Assembly: GCA_001632425.1 (NCBI GenBank)
Contig: KV425570.1
Coordinates: forward strand, 334,616-398,615
Direction of reading: 5' to 3'
Source: Neolentinus lepideus HHB14362 ss-1
Lineage: Eukaryota; Basidiomycota; Agaricomycetes; Gloeophyllales; Gloeophyllaceae
DNA: 64,000 bases
The notes below the pieces were generated by a model. That model saw nothing but the letters and a program-made list of their open reading frames with translations. It made no database searches and was not told where the DNA came from. A program made the translations under genes and the position numbers. Each line of letters opens with the position of its first letter. The first letter of the stretch is position 1. This document shows, in pieces, positions 26,845 through 38,700 of the stretch.

Positions 26845-28541
26845 TTAGAGATCGGCACGGTCTAGATCAAGGAATACCGTCTTGTCGTAGTTCTTGAAAG
26901 GATCCCTCCTCAATGCTTCGGCCTCTGTGACTGGCACAGTAGCCTTGGCTCCAGCTTTCTTAATCTTGATCACGGGTTCTTCGGCGGAACTGCTCTGCGA
27001 CGTTGGGCTGGTTGTCTTCTTACGATTCACGAATGAGTCCGTGGCTTCCGATACCAGGGATAAACATGCTCACCTCGTCACGGTACGGTGTAAAACTAGA
27101 AGCCACCTTCGCTGTCTGTGCTATCTCTGTGCCATCGGCATCGGCGTCGCAAAATGGCCTGAAGCCATCCGTCTTTATCGCCGATCGCGATGATGTTGGT
27201 TGGTCGGTGTCGGTGTCGCAGAAGGGGGTGAAGGCGCGTGTCTTGCCTTTTGATTGCGACGATGCTGCCACTGTTTTACCTTTCTTTCCCGTCGGGGCCG
27301 GGGGCGATGGCATGTCACTCGTGCCGTCTTCCTCTGGCTCAGGATCTCTGTACACAGCGATCTTTGCTGCTGCTAATCTGCTAGACGTTGCAGCCCCTTT
27401 ACCCTTCTTCTCTGTCGGGACGGGAGGCGGTGGCATGTCATTGACGTCGTCCTCATCGATAACCTCTGGTTCAGGATCTCTGTACACGGCAATTCTGGGT
27501 GCAGCCGATCTGGCAGATGCCAATCTCTTACTTTTCCCTGCTTGGCGAAGCGTCGTCCCGGCTGCCTTCTTCATCTCGGGAATATTTTCCTTCACTCGTG
27601 TTACCCGGTCCCCGACGTCTGGGAAGTCGTTTGTAGTGCTTGATTCTGATAGTTCGCCGGTGGGGTCGACGAAGACCTGCAGTCTTGCGTTGGGTGCGGG
27701 TCGAGAAGTGGCGGTATTGGAAGAAGGCATGTCTTCACGTTTGGGCTCTGATGTGGTGAATGCGGGTCGGACCTTGACGCCAAGTGCTTTCCTCGACGTG
27801 GAAGCCTCTGCTCGGCGTTCAGGTTCGGAGCTCGGCGGCTCTAATACTGGCGCTGCAACCATCATTCGCTTCTGGAACTCGTTGTGTTTCTTCTTTAATC
27901 TGTCCAACGGCTGTGCTTGGCGAGCAATACCGAGTAGGTAGATTTTGTCGGCTTCCTCGCGGCTATACGATGTTACAAAGTAGTCCCAGCAGGATAGTGC
28001 GAGAAACATACCGACCGCTCCGCTCTAATGACAACGCAAACTCCTCGTAGAGTAGTTCGTGCTCCGTACCGATGCCATTCGCCAGACAGAAGCGGTAGAT
28101 GATAGCGGGTCTCTCAATGTAGCTTGCATAAAGGACCCACAGCTTGAGATACCGTATATCACTCTTCCACTTCCCTTCTCTATCATCCTTCAGCACTCTC
28201 GTTGCTTCTTCCAGCAGCTCCAGTAAACCTGACTCCGCACTCTGCCCCTGCGGGTAGTTCTCCACCGTCCAGTACACAAAGTGGCAGTACGCCTGAAGCG
28301 GATCATCGTCTTCATCTTCCATTGCCACCTCCACATTGATACGAAGCCTGCTCTTTGTTGATGCGAGACGTGCTTCTCGCTGCGCATGAGGGGTAGACAG
28401 GATCGCAGACAAGGCAGTCACTCGTCGGCCGGCAGCGATAGGCTGAATATTTTCTTTGGCTGCTTCAAGAACGTCGCAGTCAACAATGACCGGCCCATTC
28501 TCATCGTACGCGTCGTCGTCGGTGGTGGCTGCGGTGGCCAT
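26845..28541 (-). CDS. MAD3: Spindle assembly checkpoint protein Mad3/BubR1
   Basis: Three exons (28541-28012, 27962-27074, 27018-26845) encode 530 residues. There is no kinase domain, so this is Mad3 and not Bub1. KEN box 1 is at residues 29-31 (AAKENIQP) and KEN box 2 at 301-303 (VKENIPEM), spaced as in yeast Mad3. Between them is the Mad3/Bub1 TPR region: DPLQAYCHFVYWTVENYPQG, DIRYLKLWVLYA, FCLANGIGTEHELLYEEFA, then GIARQAQPLDRLKKKHNEFQKRM. In the family Mad3 binds Cdc20, Mad2 and Bub3 as the mitotic checkpoint complex and inhibits APC/C until kinetochores attach. Six ABBA-like motifs ([F/I/L]-x-x-[F/Y]-x-D) lie at 271, 334, 378, 421, 444 and 467, part of them within an obvious internal duplication. 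The conserved C-terminal end is RRDPFKNYDKTVFLDLDRADL. It lies 300 bp upstream of AIP1 on the same strand. Confidence 0.92.
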
Positions 28542-29613
28542 ACCGTTGATAGTGGCTTCGGTTCAGATTCGCTCGAGCCGATTGCGTCGAAGAACAAAGC
28601 GGCACGTGACCGCGTGCCATCATTGCCACGTGGGTCAGATACTGGAAAAGGGTTCAAGACTACCTAAAATGTTTTATATCGGGAACTCGCAGTCTACATC
28701 CCAGCGAACTTAAGTGTCATAAAATTGTGTAGCATCTAATCATTGCCATTATATGCCCTTCTACTGTGTCATCTAAATAACTTCCCCCGTTGAATTTATC
28801 ACTCTACGCTTTGACTAATTACTAGCTATCTCGGACCAGATTTAGCATTCCTGGCCGGGTTTCAAATTTTAGTAGTGACTGTCTGTCCTAGCCTGTCAAT
28901 GCTGAAAACATGTTCTCAGAGGTCAGTATTCCTTGTGGCCTATCAGGATTCAGCATAGAGAACTTTTTCTATATTGTATGCATAACTATTGCAGAATTCA
29001 TGCTCCACCTACTCATGACTCTGGTTTAAAGGCAGGCAAGGCAAGCATTCTTGTCAGTTGCATATCTGAGCTTAATGGCATAGTTAAATCATTTTGCTAG
29101 ATATCCCTCTAGTCTCGGCTTCAAAAATGTTTGGAGGACATCGTTGTCATTATCCATGGAAAAAAATGAGTACGGTACCAGAGAGACACGCTAATATTCA
29201 GTCTTAAGCAAGGTGGCGTTAGAAAAGGAAGAAGAAGCGGGGAAGAGAAACTCCCATAAAGAATGTCGTGGGTTTCTATGGATCGACAGTATGGAATCAC
29301 CTAACAAAGATGATAGCGAAGGAATCACGAACTTCATATTCGTTAGAAAGTAGTACCCGGAAAGCGTGTTTTTTTTTATTCTCAGTAATTTTGATGCGTG
29401 TTGTTTTGCCTGCAGGCTACGGTGTTGCGTCCGCGATTTAAATTAGCAGTCTCGTTACATAAGCGGTCCTGAGGCGGTTTTTTCGATTGAGCGTCTCGCC
29501 TGACGTCCACCACGACCCAGCTGTGTATTCCAAGGTTTAGGACTTTCTGAGCCGTCGCACTCACCCGCGCACGGACTTGCATTTACTCAGATCGTCGTAT
29601 TCTTGCAGTTGTT
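28542..29613. other. Divergent intergenic region between MAD3 and the Rrm4-like gene
   Basis: The region is AT-rich, with a run of nine T residues near 29371. It must hold the promoters of both divergent genes. I see no conserved frame and no terminal repeats. Confidence 0.45.
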
Positions 29614-32537
29614 ATGATGGCTACAGACTACTCCCCAATGCCCGAACCTGCAGGGCCCCAGCTTCATCCTTATGTTCACGATCCGCTGTTGTACATCGGC
29701 ATCACGCCTTCTCATGTTACTGACGAGAATCTTGCTGGAGCACTCCAAACGTGTGCACCCTTCCGACTCAACCTCAATCGAGACCCGAACAGCGGGACCA
29801 TGTCTGGTACGATCGAGTTCAAGTTTCTCGATAAAGGCGCGTTTCAGTCGTTCTTTCTCGGCGTGGCGTTAGTTAACCGAGGTACTTTGTAGCTGAGAAG
29901 GCACTTGCCACGTTGCAATCACGCCCGATACCAGGCTTACAGCCCTCAGTATTGTTAACTCTCTCGCCCTATCCCCCAACCAATCCACCCACGCCACTGC
30001 CTCCTCCAAACGCTTGCCCCAGACTAGTCAAGCAACTTCCACCAGGTTATACTGACTCTCAACTGTATGATCTGTTCCGTCCATTTGGAGCATTAGCGTC
30101 GGTTCGTACCCAGACCAGTTTCGGAAAGGACACGGGAGTCGTCGAGTTCTGGAGAGAAGAGGACGCACGACAGGGAGAAGAAGCGATGCATTGCGCGGAC
30201 GTTGAGGGATACAATATCGTGGTGCAGATGTACCAGCAGAGACGAGCGGGATCCAACTCGTCCGAGTTCAGTCCTAGCGCACCGGCTTTCGTTCCGTCGG
30301 GTTCTGTTTTCCCGTATCCCCAACAGGTGAGTATTGGTATGGATATTACTTCCAAATCCTCCCTTCGTATGACGACGATATTTCCTGGTCGAACGCTGTT
30401 GTTCTTCGCTCCAATGCTCAGGTCTGACTTGTGAACGCAGTACTCCCCGCACTCCCCACACTCTCCACACTCCCCGCCACGACCTCTCACATATTCTCCT
30501 CGGGGGCAGCACAACTTACCGTTTATTCATGGCCCCGGACAGCAAGTGCAGGTACATCAAGGCAGCCATAGCGGCCTGATTGACCCATGTAATCTCTTCA
30601 TTAAAGTATGTGTTCAGGACTGTCACAGCGGATCGAGTTTTAACTATACGCTCAGAATCTCGACGCAGAAATCGATTCTAATGCCCTCTTCGCACACTTC
30701 CGCCAGGTAGCTATCTTTCTGTTATTCTATTTGTCTATACTAACCATAGCCTTATCTTTAGTTTGGCCAAATCGTCAGGTAAGGCTTCATATTATGGTAT
30801 CTTACGCCGCCGCTTATGTGTAGCAGTGCACGGGTGATGCGGAATGAGAATGGAGAGAGCCGAGGGTTCGGATTTGTCTCGTACCAGACACCTGATCAAG
30901 GTCCATATCTCGAGCCTTTCCCATTACGGTGAACTGATAAGATATACAGCTGCCAACGCTATGCAATCTATGAACGGTGTTGTCCTTGGCTCGAAACCGG
31001 TTGTTGTACGCCTGCATGAGCCGAAGCAACTACGGCAGGAGAAGCTTGCCGCTCGGTTTGCCGGTCAGAATGGTCACCCGAGGAGTGCAAGTGGGGCTAC
31101 CAGCCCTACCGCTAGTGAGGGTGGCGAGAGCTATGCTGGGTGGGGAAGCCCGAGGATGCAGACGAGTGCGTTGGGATCGCCGCCGCATAATAACTACGGC
31201 GATCATCCTCACAGGCTGAGACGGGGCAGTGGCAGTTACTACAATGTACGTGTTATCATCCACCTTCCAAAGATCTCTTTTTACCGTTTTTACACTCTAG
31301 GCCGCACTTGCTGGTACTTTGAATGTACCAATGCGTTACGACGATCTGGCTGCTCTTTCACCGGTGGTGCGGAAGGAAGTGTTGATGGGTGAGCTTAATC
31401 GCCGGGTCAAGTCTACGAATAACGTCGCTCCGGATGAAGTGAATTCGATTGTTGAATCGCTCGTCTCGTTATCATTGAGCGACGTTGTCAATGTTATCCA
31501 CGACCAGGCGAAGTTGACGGAGCATATCCGTGCTGCACAGAACTCGCTGCTTGTGAAGAAGACACCTGCGCGAGAGAAATCGCCTTCACCCTCTGCGTCG
31601 CAGGACTCCCGACTGTTGGATGCCAACACTCTGAATGCCACGGCGTCGGCGCCGGAGCATCCATCCACACCCATCTCCGTTTCTCCCGCGATCTCGACAC
31701 CTCCGCGAACGTCATCCCCATCAGGCTCGGTAGCGCCTGGCGGTAGTGAGCGCGACCGTATGTACACGGCTGTGTGCAAACTTGAGTCGTCCAAGCAGGC
31801 CGAACTCACGGAGCTTATGATGAGCCTGCCCAAACGCGATCGAGCACTATGCTTGTTTAACATCGAGGTGTTGAGAGCGAAGATCCAGGACGCGAAGGTT
31901 GTGCTAGATAGCGACGATGGTGAAGAGGACCCTGTGCCCGTACCAATGACACCGCAGGCTAGGGAGGTTTCGACGCGCTCCCTGGAAGAGAGCCCGCGGA
32001 CGCCTGACCTGTCATCGAGGGGCCCATCGGTTGCTGGGTCACCCACACCAGCGACGCCCGATGCTTCGTCCGCGGGATATACCATTGTTTCATTAGCGCG
32101 TCTGTCTGCGGTGGAGATTGTCAAGATCGCCAACTCCCCTTCGGCAACAGGTTTGCCGCTGCCTAAGGCTGACCCGCTTGTTGTCCGGGCTACAGATGAG
32201 TTCGTCGATGGCTTGCGCGACAAGCCCATTCAGCAGCAAAAGCAGGCTGTGGGTGATAAGCTGTACGTTTGTTTCCGCTTACGTGTTTCTTTACGTCCTT
32301 ACACGTCTATGGTACAGGTGGCGTGTGATCAAGGCGTTTGGCATCAAGGGAGCCGTATGTTCCATTTCATTGCTTCCAGCAGAGCTCCTGTGCTGATTAG
32401 GTCTTTAGCCCAAGCTTACCATTGCGCTTCTGGACCAGGAGGAGCTTCGCTCTCTTGCTCATCTCATGAACAGTTACCCTTCAGTACTCAAGGAGAAGGC
32501 CTTGCTCGCTCAGGCAGCTACTCTTGCCAGCAAATAA
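29614..32537 (+). CDS. rrm4: Rrm4-like RNA-binding protein (three RRMs, three MLLE-like domains)
   Basis: Ten exons (29614-29836, 29893-30326, 30441-30605, 30656-30706, 30762-30778, 30827-30900, 30950-31245, 31301-32262, 32318-32354, 32409-32537) encode 795 residues. RRM1 (LLYIGITPSHVTDENL, GTIEFKFLDKAEKALATLQ), RRM2 (RLVKQLPPGYTDSQLYDLF, TGVVEFWREEDA) and RRM3 (NLFIKNLDAEIDSNALFAHF, SRGFGFVSYQTPDQAANAM) fill the first half. The second half has MLLE-like blocks near 435-495 (SPVVRKEVLMGELNRRV), 569-622 (ERDRMYTAVCKLESSKQAEL) and 720-795 (KLTIALLDQEELRSLAHLM). Order and length match Ustilago maydis Rrm4 (792 residues), which carries mRNAs on moving endosomes through MLLE binding to Upa1. A poly(A)-binding protein would have four RRMs and one MLLE. 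The first intron appears to use a GC donor. Exon 5 is 17 nt. An SPH repeat sits between RRM2 and RRM3. Confidence 0.87.
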
Positions 32538-34343
32538 ATCAGATCTCTGTGATCTCATTTGCTGCCATTTCTCTACAATTCACCAGCTTCTTGTTCGTCT
32601 ACCCTTCATTCTTTTTGCCTCATCAAAATTTCCAGCATTATAGGTGTTTCTCGCTTGCATTTTAGGGAACAACTCCCTCATCAGGATCTGTCTTCTACAT
32701 CGTTAATTTCCACTCCATCTCCTCCGAATTGCTGTGCATCCAATCGTCGCCTCAAATTTGTCTCTAGTATCACAACACTTGCATTCCTTTGCTATATCCC
32801 TTGACCCGGCTTTTACCCATCCTCTGAATTCCGGTGCTCGTTTATTATCGTACGTTGCGTATCGTAACTTCTTGCTTTCTTACATCTCTGTCACGATCTT
32901 ACGACAATTTCGTCATTCACATTGGTCATTCTGTCCGTTTCAGCGTTCCAAAGGATCGTTGTCAGTGTTGGCAGGAGACAGGCTATTGTTGCTCCCTACC
33001 CTACCCCGAATATATGTTCGTGGTTTCATGGCACATATATACGGACATGTCATGGCATCAATTTAATGATAGTAGTCGCGGTGCCTTTCAGGATTTGAGA
33101 CCACGTGCACGTTTGTAAGGAATGGACCCTCTTCATCGGTGGATTCAAACTTAAAGACTACACGCAGAATCATCTACCAACAAATTCGGCCGCTTTCACA
33201 GTTAAGTACTACCACTTTGGCGCTGATTAAGATGAGATGAACTTCTACCACTACGCAAGCTGCGTTTGATCGAACTTCCACCAGAAATGTTTGAGGCTCG
33301 ATATCTTCCACCATGAAAACTGGAATATTGAAGCGGCATATTGACTTGCTTGTCTGCTCCCGATTATCTACGCTCTCCGACTCTGAGTGACTGTCGGTCC
33401 AAAGAATTTAGGTTGAAACTGGGCTAGCTTGACCGGCTTTTTACCCAGACATGGAATATCAAGTGTTGCCTTTTGAGCTTTACTCTCTGCATTAATCGCT
33501 TGGCATATTCCAATATTTTACGTATACTGTAAGTCTGTAACTCATACGCTCTTCTGACATGTCGGACTTTAGCGAAGACGCAATAGTATATCACAAGGGG
33601 CATCCTTTGAGTTGACTGCAACCCCTTCCACGCATCCTTCAGCCAATTCTCTCCTATTTCCAAGGCAACAGCTGGACGTTTGCCACCTTACTCAAAGACC
33701 TGGGTTCCAGCACCACCCTTAGCTTAGTCTGGTGCTCGGGAGATACCAGAACCTAGCGCCAGGCTGCTCGAGCTAATAAGACTGGCACTCTGTATATGTC
33801 GTTGTGCTAGGTCTGTATGAAGAAATTGAAATTTATGCATTCGCCAATGACGACATGGCGGGTGAAAACTCTCTGCCGAATCTCTCTGGCAGCCTGCATC
33901 AGCTACCTCAGCCTGGGGAAGGCTTTCATGAAGAAGCTTGGCTTCGACTCCTGCTACTATGGCTCTCTCCCAACGTAACATGGGTCAGGATAGAAATAAT
34001 GACAATTTTGCACAACAGTACCACCAGTCCTTCGGCAATGCCAGAATCTCGAGGCATTGACATGCCTGATCGAGACAGTTCTGCAGTGAGTAACAAACGC
34101 TGAATTTTGTGTCGAGACGCTAGCTAAAGACACTAGTGGTTCTAGAGCCATACCATTGGATTGTAGCTCATCCAAAACATCTACGTGGTTATAAAATTCT
34201 TCGTACTGCTATATATACAAACACCAACGTACAATACTTTCCGTATTTTCGGATACTGTTACAACATTGTTGCGCGATTATTATGATAATCTAGAGTTAT
34301 GAGAGAACGTCCTTGAACTGGCGAGCCAAGAGCGAGTTGCCGC
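32538..34343. other. Intergenic region between the convergent Rrm4-like and ADH genes
   Basis: No recognisable gene. The first 250 bp after the Rrm4-like stop are pyrimidine-rich and probably 3' UTR. The short frames further on do not form exon chains. Confidence 0.45.
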
Positions 34344-35597
34344 TTAAAATTTTGAGCAATCCAAGACGACCCGTCCGGCAATCAGACCCTTCTCCATGCC
34401 CTCGTAGACCTCCTTGAGGTCGCTCAGAGGCCTCAACTTGAAGATGACCTTGACACGACCACGCGACGCGATCTCAAGCGCCTCGTACGCGTCCTGCCTG
34501 TTGCCAACGTACGAGCCAAGGATGCTAATGCCCTTGTAGACAGTGAAGAAGATCGAAGCGTCGAGCGTCGCCTTGCCCGGCAGGCCGACGGCCATGAGCG
34601 TGCCGCCGTTGCGCAGGTAGTCGACGGCTTGCGAGTAGGCAGCGCCGGTGGCAGCGGTGACGACCGCGGCGTGCGGGCCCAGGCCGTCAGTGGCGGCCTT
34701 GATGTCGGCGACGAGATCCTTGGATTCCAGGAAGTCGATCCATTTCTCAGCACCGAGCTTCATGCAGAGCTCCTTCTTCTCAGCACCGGTATCTGGGGCG
34801 GCGGATTAGTGAGTTGAGGAAGAGTGTCAATGAAGTGCCACATACCGACTGCGACGACACGGAGACCCATTTCGCGGGCGTACTGAATGGCAAGATGACC
34901 GAGTCCTCCACCAGCACCCGGGAGGACGATCCAGTCACCGGCGTGCGTCCGGCTGTACTTGATTGCACGGTAGACAGTCACACCCTAACCATGACATGGT
35001 CGTCATAAGAACCAATTTGTCATATGGAGATGAACTTCGGAAACTTACGGCACAAAGGACAGAAGCGGCATCGGCATCAGCGATGCCTTCGGGGATCAAG
35101 GAGACGTGGTTGACAAAAGAGACAACGTATTGCTGGAAGGTACCGTCAACCGTGTAACCGCTGAGCTTGCAGTTAAGACAGCCTAAAAAGGTTACAGGTT
35201 AGCCAAAAGGGGAACATCGCGTGGCTGAAACATACGAACATTGCTCAAGGCCCTTCCGACATTGCTCACACTGCAAGCAAGAGTCCGCGAGCCACTTGAT
35301 ACCCACACGGTCACCAATCTTGACAGGAGACTGGGAGGTGTGTTCGCCAATAGCGACAACGATACCAACACCCTCGTGCCCGCCCACCAAGGGGTGTTTA
35401 GGCTTCACGGGCCAATCGTACTGCTTTGCGTGCAGATCGGTATGGCAGACACCGGTGTAGGTGAGCTTGACAAGACACTCCCCGGGCGCGAGCTCAGAAG
35501 GCTGCCTGACTGGGTGTTCGCGCCTGATTTCGACAGCGGCGCCAGGCGCCGGGACAACGGCAGCGACTTGGGTCTTCGGGATGATGATGTTGCTCAT
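34344..35597 (-). CDS. Zinc-containing alcohol dehydrogenase, Adh1 type
   Basis: Four exons on the minus strand (35597-35240, 35182-35049, 34984-34846, 34792-34344) encode 359 residues. GVCHTDLH carries the catalytic-zinc Cys and GHEGVG the active-site His. The structural-zinc loop is [15 protein letters not shown]; its last Cys pair is completed by the first splice (donor GTTCGT). The NAD-binding Rossmann motif is [27 protein letters not shown] and [11 protein letters not shown] place it with the fungal fermentative ADH1/ADH3 group, which interconverts ethanol and acetaldehyde with NAD(H). A TATA box lies about 90 nt upstream of ATG 35597 on the coding strand, as expected for a strongly expressed gene. 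An in-frame ATG at 35723 would add a Ser/Arg-rich presequence, but it lies upstream of that TATA box. Confidence 0.92.
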
Positions 35598-35686
35598 GTT
35601 TGTATGAGAAGAAAGTGTTCGTAGAGGTGTAGATCTGCTGAGTGGTTTGAACTGATGAGAAGAGCGGATAGAAGAGGATGAGCGAG

Positions 35687-35694
35687 TATTTATA
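35687..35694 (-). promoter_or_regulatory. TATA box of the alcohol dehydrogenase gene
   Basis: The minus strand reads TATAAATA here, 90-97 nt upstream of the ADH start codon. A C/T-rich tract typical of fungal transcription start regions follows (35675-35640). This placement makes a transcript beginning between about 35660 and 35630 likely. Confidence 0.6.
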
Positions 35695-35760
35695 ACTCTG
35701 GAGAGCGTCCTCGCGGTGCACATTTTTGTACTGGCTGTATCCCACTTCCGAACGAAGGCG

Positions 35761-38700
35761 CGGCGATGACTCTCCTTCAGCCTGGCTGCGTCAAATTTAG
35801 CGAGCGTGAACGGGGGTTCTATGATCTCAGTCTAGACGGAAGAGAGACTCTGGACCACTTACGAATTCCACATTTCGTCCCTATTACACCCGACGTCGTC
35901 ATCTGACAAGCCAAGCATCTCCCGTATCGCTTCACAGTGTTCAGCTGACAATAGGGCCGTCTAATCCCATTCGCAGACGTCAATAATGTGATGTTGTGCG
36001 GGCAGCTGAAGAAATCGGTTAGTGAGTGACATCAGGCTTGGCCAGCCTGGTCGCTGTCTAGCCATGGGACCAATCATGTGGCAGTCGCGCAGCATTCCTT
36101 ATAAAAGTTGAAACGCTGATAGCTAGAAGTGACTGGATATCTCTATTGCTCTGGAGCAGTCACTAGCACTCATTCCAGACCGGTCTGCGAGAATAGACCG
36201 TTCGGATCGCTCTCTAGTAGCAGTCTGGTTTAGTCTAATGACGACGTTCAAGTAGACCGAACGAACGGTCACACTCGGCTAGAGCCTAGAATCGGAGCGC
36301 GTTCCGTCCCGGTGGCTGTGCGCGAATGTGATTACCTCCGACGCCACACCAGCATGTGGCTTCCAGCTAACGAAATAAAGAACTTCAGATTTCCTGTGCG
36401 TGTAGCTGCCGATGCAAAGGAAACCCATTTAAGTACCTGGATCCACACTCGCCACCGGGCACCATCCCGTTTAGTGTCTGTTAGCGCCCTGTGTCAGTCA
36501 GCTGGCTGGAAACCGGTACCATCATTGGGGGGGAGGTTCTGTCAAAGCATGATTCTTGACATAATTCCAAAACTCAAGAAGAGGCGCTTGGGCGTGGCAG
36601 CTGATCGTTGAGCTGAGGTATTATGGGATCAGCCAGGATCAGCCGGAGCAGGTGACACTTTTTGGTATACCGCGGAACAGTGTTGGAAGAAATCTCAACT
36701 TCTCTATCATTTTGTCGTTAGCTATAACAAATTTTCTCGGCCTTTATGTACTACTATCAGTGCAGACTTCAAATTAAGCTCTCACGGATAGCCTGAACTT
36801 CCGTGTCCGACATCCTAACAGTAATAGCAATACTTGTAAATTCCAACGTTTCCCACATACATATTGCAATCAGATCCACAGACGCCTGGGGGCTCGCGCA
36901 GCCTAGCTTCCCGGGCATAATATCGTTCCGCAATCAGATCCATGATACCTTATACTTATAACCTGCGGATAGTGCTGTTAATCGATGACTCTATCTTGGG
37001 ATCCTGATATCGCTCATCCACACTGGACCCGCCATAAGAAAAGTGCGTCGTCAATAGTCGAGGATAAACGCCCATATGTTGTTATGAGCAAACCATCTAG
37101 ACAGACATAATGCCGTTGTCCATACACTACATGGATAACCCGGTATACGCCTCCCATGCCACAGCCTGTCCGTCGACATGCACAACCGTGACCATTCTTT
37201 CACAGCACGGATCAGGAGATGGATGCTTCCCCTCCGAAACATAACCTTCAGCAATAGACAAAACCTTGGAGATCGATCGATACCCTCCGTATAATCTTGC
37301 ACTTCCGCAGCATCGAGAGCCTGAGGTGCAGTCGAAAGTGCTTCTCATCAAAATCCCGCAGCCGCAGGTCGACAGCAGCATGAAGTTACGGGTCTCGATT
37401 TTATCACTGTCGCCCCTGCCAGTCAGCCGCCACGCACTCGCAGAATTCCACATGTCCTCTGCTCTGTCCTGCAAGTAGTCGTGCATTTCGATTTCATCGC
37501 ACAAGACCGTCATTGCAACCGAATTCCATGTCTTGGTACTTGCTCCATCCTTTCTCGTCTTCTACAGATACTATCACCAGTTCGAGAATGGACGTTGAGA
37601 ACTTACGGATGGCTTAATGCTGGTCTGATGGTCATTCAAGGCCGAGCATCTCTTGGTGTGGACTTTGAACGTTGACAGTATGACTATTCAGCCGAGTATG
37701 ACTCCGAATACAGGACGGTTGGTCGGGCAGCCTCCGATCTATCCGCACTACTAACTACAGAGGTGAAATCACTGCTCACATACGTGCATCAGACAAGACG
37801 CTTTGCTACTACACATGGTGAGGACCTTTTGCCGCCACAAACAGATGATGATGCACAGTCGTAGACATCGGAAAAGCCACAGCGCTAGTCGACCCATCAC
37901 GATCCTCTATGCTACCCCCACTTTATACCTATAACAATATCAACCTCAAATAATCTACATCCTGGCCACCTATATGCAGGATGCCTGAAGAGAAGGAACT
38001 GGACAAGCTGGGTTTCATCTTCTTTGGGGGCAACGAGGCACTGGTGACGAGAGCCCGGTAACTTTTCCCCACAGGGGCTTTTGATGCACCCGGGTGATGA
38101 CCAGATCCACCCTCTTTCCCTTGAGCTCAAACTGTTCCTTGCCGCCACCACCATTTTGTTTCACACTAACCGCTGGTCTCCCGCCCGTTATCGCACTCCG
38201 CACCCCGCGGCTTCGCGAATGTTACAGCAACTTTTACTTTATTGGGACGAAGAACAAAAGTACTATAGACATGCGACGTGTAATGTCTAGCATAGGGCTA
38301 CGCCCTAGAGACAATAAATCGGATTAAAAAAAAAAATACAGGACAGTGCGGGGACAGGAATGGTGGAGTGGGATCCCATATAATCGTATGTCTTCAGCAG
38401 ACCTGACGTCTGTATCCCCTAATAAGAGTCGCTTGGCTGAATGAGTCATTAACGTTCTAACATCCAAATGAGTTGCGAAACAGAATGCAGTTCTTCTGTG
38501 AAGACAGAGAACTCCTAATACGCAGTTCATCGGTGTGCTGTCCTTACAGTCGATCCGAGGCTCTGCAATGAGCCTAAGTCAATGGACCTCGCAGTTGGAG
38601 CAGTGAACCTAGTTATGATGACACACCGTCGTCGCGCTTCGTGATTTGCCATCGCCTTACGATATGCATCCTTCCGGACATCTGTCCAATAATATCCACC

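Noticed and set aside
27003..27941. Plus-strand frame of 312 codons
   Set aside because: It is antisense to the MAD3 exon 2 and arises from biased codon use; it has no recognisable motif.
31336..32229. Minus-strand frame of 297 codons
   Set aside because: It is antisense to the long exon 8 of the Rrm4-like gene, with Ser/Thr-rich mirror composition and no domain.
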